DNA from: Pseudomonas laurylsulfativorans
GTDB lineage: Bacteria > Pseudomonadota > Gammaproteobacteria > Pseudomonadales > Pseudomonadaceae
Assembly: GCF_002906155.1 (NCBI RefSeq)
Contig: NZ_MUJK01000002.1
Span: forward strand, 767,904 to 831,903
Length of the DNA stretch: 64,000 bases
Direction: 5' to 3'
A program made the translations under genes and the position numbers. Below are positions 59,636 through 64,000 of this stretch, in pieces (position 1 is the first letter of the stretch; every line of letters begins with the position of its first letter). The notes below the pieces were generated by a model that made no database searches, had not been told where the DNA came from, and was given only the letters and a program-made list of their open reading frames with translations.

Positions 59636-60994
59636 CTACTTCAATTCAGGCAGACGCGCTTCGTTTTTCACTTCTGTCTGGGCGATGGCATCGGCGGGCA
59701 GTACGACCCGTTGCTTGCTCAGCAACTGGCCCATGTTCGCCAGTACACGGTACATCGAAAACTCTTCGGTGTAGCGCACTTCGGTGTAGCGACGGTTGGC
59801 GTTGTAGAGTTCGTTTTCACTGTCGAGCAGGTCCAGCAGGGTCCGCTGACCGAGGCCGAACTGATCCTGATAGGCCACGCGTACGCGTTTGCTGGTGTCG
59901 GCGTATTCACGGGCGGTCGGGGTTTGTTTCTTGGCATTGACCATGGCGTTCCAGGCCAGGTGGATGTTTTCGTTCAACTGACGCAGGGCATTGTTACGGA
60001 TGTCCATGGCCTGGTTGATCTTGTGCGCGTCGGAGGCCAGGCGGGCCTTGTCGCTGCCACCACGGAACAGGTTGTAGTTCATTACCACGCCGACCCGCCA
60101 TTCGTTGTCGTGGCCTTCGTCACCCTGCACGTTGTTGTTCGCACCCACGGCGGCCTCGGCGTCGAGACGTGGGTAGAACGGCGACTTGGCGACTTCGTAC
60201 TGGCTTTCGGCCGATTGCACGTCGGCCTGGGCGGATTTCAGGTAAGGGTTGTTTTCCACCATGCTCTGCTGGGCTTCGGGCAGGGAGGCAGGGACTTCGC
60301 CGCGAATCGACGGCGGGGTTTCGAGTTCATCGGGCATGCGCCCGACAACGGCGTAGAAGTTCGACTCGGCATCAGCCAGATCGACTTCGGCGGTGTCGAG
60401 GTTGTTTTCTGCCAGTGCCCGACGAGCCGTGGACTGGTCGGCATCGGCGTTGCTGCCCACACCGCGCTGGGTGCGCAGGCCGATCTGGTCGTTGACCCGC
60501 AAGTGCGCTTGCAGGTTGTTCTTGGCCAGTGTCACCAGTTCGCGACGCTTGAGCACTTCGAGGTAAACCTCGGTGGTGCGCAGGGCCAGATCCTGGGCCG
60601 TACCTTGAGCGTAATAGGCGCGCGAGTTGACCACGCCTTTGGTGCGATCGACTTCATTGGCGGTGTTGAACCCGTCAAAGAGCATTTGCCGCAGGCGTAA
60701 TTCCGACTGGGTGTAGTTGAGGGTTTCGGTGTGGTGATTACCTAACGCACGGGTATTGGTGTTATCGCTGTAGCCGCGCCCGTAGGCGGCGTTCAGATCG
60801 ACCGATGGATAAAAGCCCCCTTTGGCGACCTTCACGTCTTCATCCGCCGACAGACGGCTGTCCACCCGTGATGCCAGCTCCGGGTGGGTCGCGATGGTGC
60901 TCTGGATCGCTTCGGTCAGTGTCATGGCCTGAGCCTGGGACGAGCAGGCCATGGCCAAAAGAACCGCGCTGCAGAGGGGGGTTAATAGGCGCAT
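59636..60994 (-). CDS. TolC-like outer-membrane channel (LapE family)
   Basis: A 452-residue outer-membrane efflux protein with signal peptide (LLTPLCSAVLLAMACSSQAQ then A). TolC hallmarks: LTEAIQSTIATHPELASRVD at the mature N-terminus, ESQYEVAKSPFYPRLDAEAA and the C-terminal QRTLLDLLDSENELYNANRR. I chose ATG 60994 because GGGAG lies 6 bases upstream; ATG 61000 touches it. First gene of the leftward T1SS operon, divergent from the adhesin with 587 bases between. It would form the trimeric exit channel in which the adhesin's retention module is held, by analogy with LapE. Confidence 0.92.
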   Translation of the reverse strand: MRLLTPLCSAVLLAMACSSQAQAMTLTEAIQSTIATHPELASRVDSRLSADEDVKVAKGGFYPSVDLNAAYGRGYSDNTNTRALGNHHTETLNYTQSELRLRQMLFDGFNTANEVDRTKGVVNSRAYYAQGTAQDLALRTTEVYLEVLKRRELVTLAKNNLQAHLRVNDQIGLRTQRGVGSNADADQSTARRALAENNLDTAEVDLADAESNFYAVVGRMPDELETPPSIRGEVPASLPEAQQSMVENNPYLKSAQADVQSAESQYEVAKSPFYPRLDAEAAVGANNNVQGDEGHDNEWRVGVVMNYNLFRGGSDKARLASDAHKINQAMDIRNNALRQLNENIHLAWNAMVNAKKQTPTAREYADTSKRVRVAYQDQFGLGQRTLLDLLDSENELYNANRRYTEVRYTEEFSMYRVLANMGQLLSKQRVVLPADAIAQTEVKNEARLPELK

Positions 60995-61000
60995 GTACAT

Positions 61001-61581
61001 CTCCCTGATTCCTGATGGTGCTTATCAGTCGCCAAATATTTGACGACATTTATAGGTAAAGTTGTTTCATGTATTTAACAAAAGAGCTAAGAACATTCTG
61101 GAGAGTAGCTAAGAAATTTTTTTCATAACGGTTATGCCAAAAAAAACTTATGCGCTCTGCAAAATCCAGCACATTGTTCAATCCGAAAGCCCTTGTTTTA
61201 TGAGCTCTAGGGCGCTCACCGGGGCTTGAGGAAAGTTCCAATCCACTTATCGACATAGGGCGGAGAAGTGCTGGAGGGGAGGGACGCGAATGATCTGAAG
61301 AGTGACGGTTTTTTGTCACTTGAGTGATTCAGGATCGTTACGCATCGCTCACAGGCAACGCTGTTGCGAGCAGGGATCCAATGCCATTGATTGCAGAGGG
61401 TTTTTCCCGAAATCGTTAACAGCGCCGTGAGCGACTGGCTGGGCGAGATCGTTGCCGGGGCCACGGCTTACTCAAGTAAACCGGTACCCGGAACACGATC
61501 CGCCAGACAACCCGCTTGAGCCATGAGCAGTTCTTCGCACAAACAAGGTGCCGACAGCGGTTGGCAGCGGAGGAAGTGCAC
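61001..61581. other. Intergenic control region between the secretion operon and the adhesin
   Basis: It has no credible gene. The left part (about 61020-61200) is AT-rich (one 60-base line counted at 37 percent GC). A stem GTGAC/GTCAC with a T-rich loop occurs near 61298-61320. A leftward open frame at 61050-61319 looks spurious. FleQ or other c-di-GMP-dependent sites are expected for such adhesins but no box could be assigned by eye. Confidence 0.5.
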
Positions 61582-64000
61582 ATGGCTACGCTCATCGGAA
61601 TCGTCAGTAAGGTCATCGGTCAGGTGTTCGCGGTTGCGAGCGACGGCACCCGGCGTGCTTTGGTCGAGGGGGACAAGTTGTTCGCCGGCGACCAACTGAG
61701 CACCGGCGCCGAAGGCGCGGTAGCGGTGCATCTGCAAAATGGCCAGGAGCTGACCCTCGGGCGCGGCAGCAGCATGCAGATGACCCCGCAGTTGCTCGCC
61801 AATCAGATTCCACATGTGGACTCGTCCGAGGCGGTGACGCCGAGCGAGGCCCAACTGACGGATGTCGAAAAGCTGCAAAAAGCCATTGCGGCGGGCGACG
61901 ACCCGAGCCAAACCGCTGACGCCACCGCTGCCGGGCCTGCCTCGACTACCGGCGCACCGGGCGGCATCCAGGGCAGTGGCCATAGTTTCGTCATGCTTGA
62001 AGAAGTGGGTGGCCGAGTCGACCCCACCATCGGCTTCCCCACTGCCGGTTTCAACGGCATTCCCGAACTTCCCGAAGAACGCCTGAACGCTAACCCGGAC
62101 AACAACGCTGTAGCGGCCGATACCCCTGTGGTGCCGCCGGTGACGCCGGAGGTGCCGAACAATCCGGTCACCTTCGTCGGCCTGTCGGACCAGGACGGCG
62201 AGCGGATCGTCAATGAAGCCAACCTGGCCGACGGTTCGGCGAGGAGCGAAGGCTCGCTGACGCGCAGCGGCACCTTCACTATCAACGCGCCAGACGGGCT
62301 GACCAGCCTCAGTATCGGCGCAATCAACGTGATCAGCGGCGGTGTGGCGGCAGGTTTTGCGCAGTCGATCACCACCCCGCTGGGCAGTACCTTGACCTTC
62401 ACTGATTACAACCCGGCCACGGGCGTGGTCAGCTACAGCTACACCCTCAACCGTTCCGAAACCCACACAAGCGGCGAGGGTGCCAATAGTATCGACGAAC
62501 AATTCACCGTGGTGGCCGTCGACAGAAATGGCGACAGCGTTACCGGTACGCTGGATGTCAGCATCATCGACGACGTGCCGCAAGCAATCGATGACAACAA
62601 TGGCACCGCCTCGGAAACCTTGCTGACCCTCAACGGCAATGTGCTGACCAACGACGTGCAAGGCGCGGACCGGGTGCCGCTCGGGGAAAACAGCGGCCCC
62701 ATCACCCCCGGGACCTTCATCGGCACCTACGGCACCCTGGTGCTCAATGCCAACGGCACTTACACCTACACGCTGAACACCAGCGATACCGATTTCAAGG
62801 CGTTGCACGGCGGTGGTGACGGCACGGAAACCTTCACCTATACGCTGACGGACGCCGATGGCGACACCAGCACGGCGAACCTGGTACTGCAGATCCACAA
62901 CAACGATGACCCGGACACGATTGGCGGTTTGAATCTTGGGGGCGCCGAGCTGACCGTCTTCGAGAAAAACCTCGGCGATGGCAGCGCACCGGATGCCACT
63001 GCGCTGACCCAGAACGGCACGTTCACCTTCACTGCACTGGACGGCATAACGACCCTGACTGTGGGCGGTATTGCTGTGGTCACTGGAGGCGTGGCCGCCG
63101 GCTTCCCGCAATCGATTACTACGCCACTGGGCAACACCCTGACCATTACCAGCTTCAATATTGCCACCGGCGTGGTGAACTACAGCTACACGCTGAACGA
63201 CAACGAAGCGCACGCGACGGCCAGCGGCGCGAACACCTTGCCTGAGCAGTTCGCCGTCACCTTGGTCGATGACAACGGCACCACCGCGACCGGTTCACTG
63301 GACGTCAACATCGTCGACGACCTGCCGAAAGGCGTGGATGACAGCAATGCGTCGACCGCTTCGGAAACCCTGCTGACCCTCAACGGCAACGTGCTGAGCA
63401 ACGACGTGCAAGGCGCCGACCGGGTAACGATTGGTGAAGGTACTGGACCTATCACCCCCGGCACCTTCACTGGCACCTACGGCACTTTGGTGCTGAACGC
63501 CAACGGCACCTACACCTACACCCTGAACACCAGCGATGCCGACTTCAAGGCGTTGCATGGCGGTGGCGACGGCACCGAAACCTTCAGCTACACCATCACC
63601 GATTCGGATGGCGACAGCAGTACGGCGAACCTGGTGCTGCAGATCCACAACAACGATGACCCGACCACGATTGGTGGTTTGAATGTTGAGGGCGGCGAGT
63701 TGACCGTCTTCGAGAAAAACCTCAGCGACGGCAGTGCACCGGATGCCACTGCGCTGACCCAGAACGGCACGTTCACCGTCACCGCCCTGGATGGCGTGAC
63801 CACCTTGACCGTGGGCGGCATCGCCGTGGTCACCGCTGGTGTGGCGGCGGGCTTCCCGCAATCGATCACCACGCCGCTGGGCAGCACGCTGACCATCACC
63901 GGCTTCAATGCCGCGACCGGTGTCGTGAGTTACAGCTACACCCTCAACGACAACGAAGCGCACCCGACGGCCAACGGTGCCAACACCCTGCCTGAGCAGT
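61582..64000 (+). CDS. Giant LapA/MapA-type surface adhesin, N-terminal part (3' end outside window)
   Basis: The frame is open from ATG 61582 (GGAGG 8 bases upstream) to the window end, 806 codons without a stop. Residues 1-110 form the retention module (MATLIGIVSKVIGQVFAVAS; DQLSTGAEGAVAVHLQNGQE), which in LapA lodges in the TolC channel. A TAAG site at residues 115-118 within a flexible linker matches the site cut by the periplasmic protease LapG. From residue 195 there are repeats of 249-250 residues with TVFEKNLGDGSAPDATAL and LVLQIHNNDDP, Ig-like in pattern; two full copies and part of a third are present. Members mediate attachment and biofilm formation under c-di-GMP control via LapD/LapG. 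LapA and MapA cannot be told apart here; no lapD or lapG is in the window. Confidence 0.93.
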   Translation, partial: MATLIGIVSKVIGQVFAVASDGTRRALVEGDKLFAGDQLSTGAEGAVAVHLQNGQELTLGRGSSMQMTPQLLANQIPHVDSSEAVTPSEAQLTDVEKLQKAIAAGDDPSQTADATAAGPASTTGAPGGIQGSGHSFVMLEEVGGRVDPTIGFPTAGFNGIPELPEERLNANPDNNAVAADTPVVPPVTPEVPNNPVTFVGLSDQDGERIVNEANLADGSARSEGSLTRSGTFTINAPDGLTSLSIGAINVISGGVAAGFAQSITTPLGSTLTFTDYNPATGVVSYSYTLNRSETHTSGEGANSIDEQFTVVAVDRNGDSVTGTLDVSIIDDVPQAIDDNNGTASETLLTLNGNVLTNDVQGADRVPLGENSGPITPGTFIGTYGTLVLNANGTYTYTLNTSDTDFKALHGGGDGTETFTYTLTDADGDTSTANLVLQIHNNDDPDTIGGLNLGGAELTVFEKNLGDGSAPDATALTQNGTFTFTALDGITTLTVGGIAVVTGGVAAGFPQSITTPLGNTLTITSFNIATGVVNYSYTLNDNEAHATASGANTLPEQFAVTLVDDNGTTATGSLDVNIVDDLPKGVDDSNASTASETLLTLNGNVLSNDVQGADRVTIGEGTGPITPGTFTGTYGTLVLNANGTYTYTLNTSDADFKALHGGGDGTETFSYTITDSDGDSSTANLVLQIHNNDDPTTIGGLNVEGGELTVFEKNLSDGSAPDATALTQNGTFTVTALDGVTTLTVGGIAVVTAGVAAGFPQSITTPLGSTLTITGFNAATGVVSYSYTLNDNEAHPTANGANTLPEQ
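62164..63660 (+). repeat. Tandem 747-750 bp repeats in the adhesin gene
   Basis: Unit 1 covers 62164-62910 (249 codons), unit 2 62911-63660 (250 codons), and a third begins at 63661. Units 2 and 3 are near-identical over long stretches (for example the region coding VFEKNL.DGSAPDATALTQNG), while unit 1 is more diverged, especially at its start. Confidence 0.9.

Noticed and set aside
61050..61319. 89-residue leftward ORF in the adhesin upstream region
   Set aside because: It is in AT-rich control DNA, has no RBS or recognisable domain, and changes composition halfway.
61468..63213. 581-residue leftward open frame opposite the adhesin
   Set aside because: The plus strand encodes a retention module, a TAAG site and regular repeats. 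The leftward frame only mirrors the repeats.

Overview
The window looks like a chromosomal segment of a Pseudomonas of the fluorescens group. Codon use is GC-rich, the proteins read as Pseudomonas orthologues (CysK, AceK, HrpA, GbuA/GbuR, AqpZ), the intergenic gaps carry many REP/REPIN repeats of the classes known from P. fluorescens, and the right end holds a LapA/MapA-type adhesin with its own type I secretion genes. I see no rRNA, tRNA, CRISPR array, prophage or insertion sequence.

Positions 1-2.9 kb: the 3' end of cysK, an LpxO-like lipid A dioxygenase, a 54-residue orphan small ORF with its own promoter-like site, and an EamA exporter. 2.9-16.4 kb: a catabolic island. A leftward tctC-tctB-tctA-lysR cluster (tripartite tricarboxylate transporter plus LysR regulator) faces two rightward operons: MFS-amidohydrolase-pdxA2, and MFS-enolase-family sugar-acid dehydratase-FAH-family dehydratase-ketoglutarate-semialdehyde dehydrogenase. 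Order and families match, from memory, the P. aeruginosa PA2210-PA2217 L-lyxonate locus. A related 16-17 bp LysR-like motif lies upstream of tctC and of both operons, which suggests one regulon.

16.5-34.4 kb: mostly housekeeping or scattered genes: EamA exporter, aceK, hrpA, a FabH-like synthase of the PA3286 type, a porin, a FemAB-like GNAT protein, aqpZ, an MsbA-like ABC exporter, a ppiA/hydrolase/lysR cluster, a small secreted protein and azoR. 34.8-48.3 kb: EamA exporters, a YbdG-like mechanosensitive channel, a DEAD-box helicase, an AT-rich orphan methyltransferase that looks acquired, a DUF899 protein, a DUF6279 lipoprotein, a TorF-like outer-membrane protein, CvfB, a YbfB-type MFS transporter with divergent LysR, and a 42-residue protein.

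48.4-55.4 kb: an acyl-carrier-like protein without the phosphopantetheine serine, an MBL-fold hydrolase, and the guanidinobutyrate locus (gbuA, SnoaL-like protein, NCS1 permease, Na+/solute symporter) divergent from gbuR, with a dyad operator candidate between them. 55.4-64.0 kb: a DTW-domain tRNA modification enzyme, then a leftward TolC-ABC-HlyD secretion operon divergent from a giant adhesin. The adhesin has an N-terminal retention module, a TAAG site of the LapG type, and about 250-residue tandem repeats; it runs off the window.

Start codons were chosen by ribosome-binding-site position and homologue length. All family assignments come from reading motifs by eye; no database search was run.
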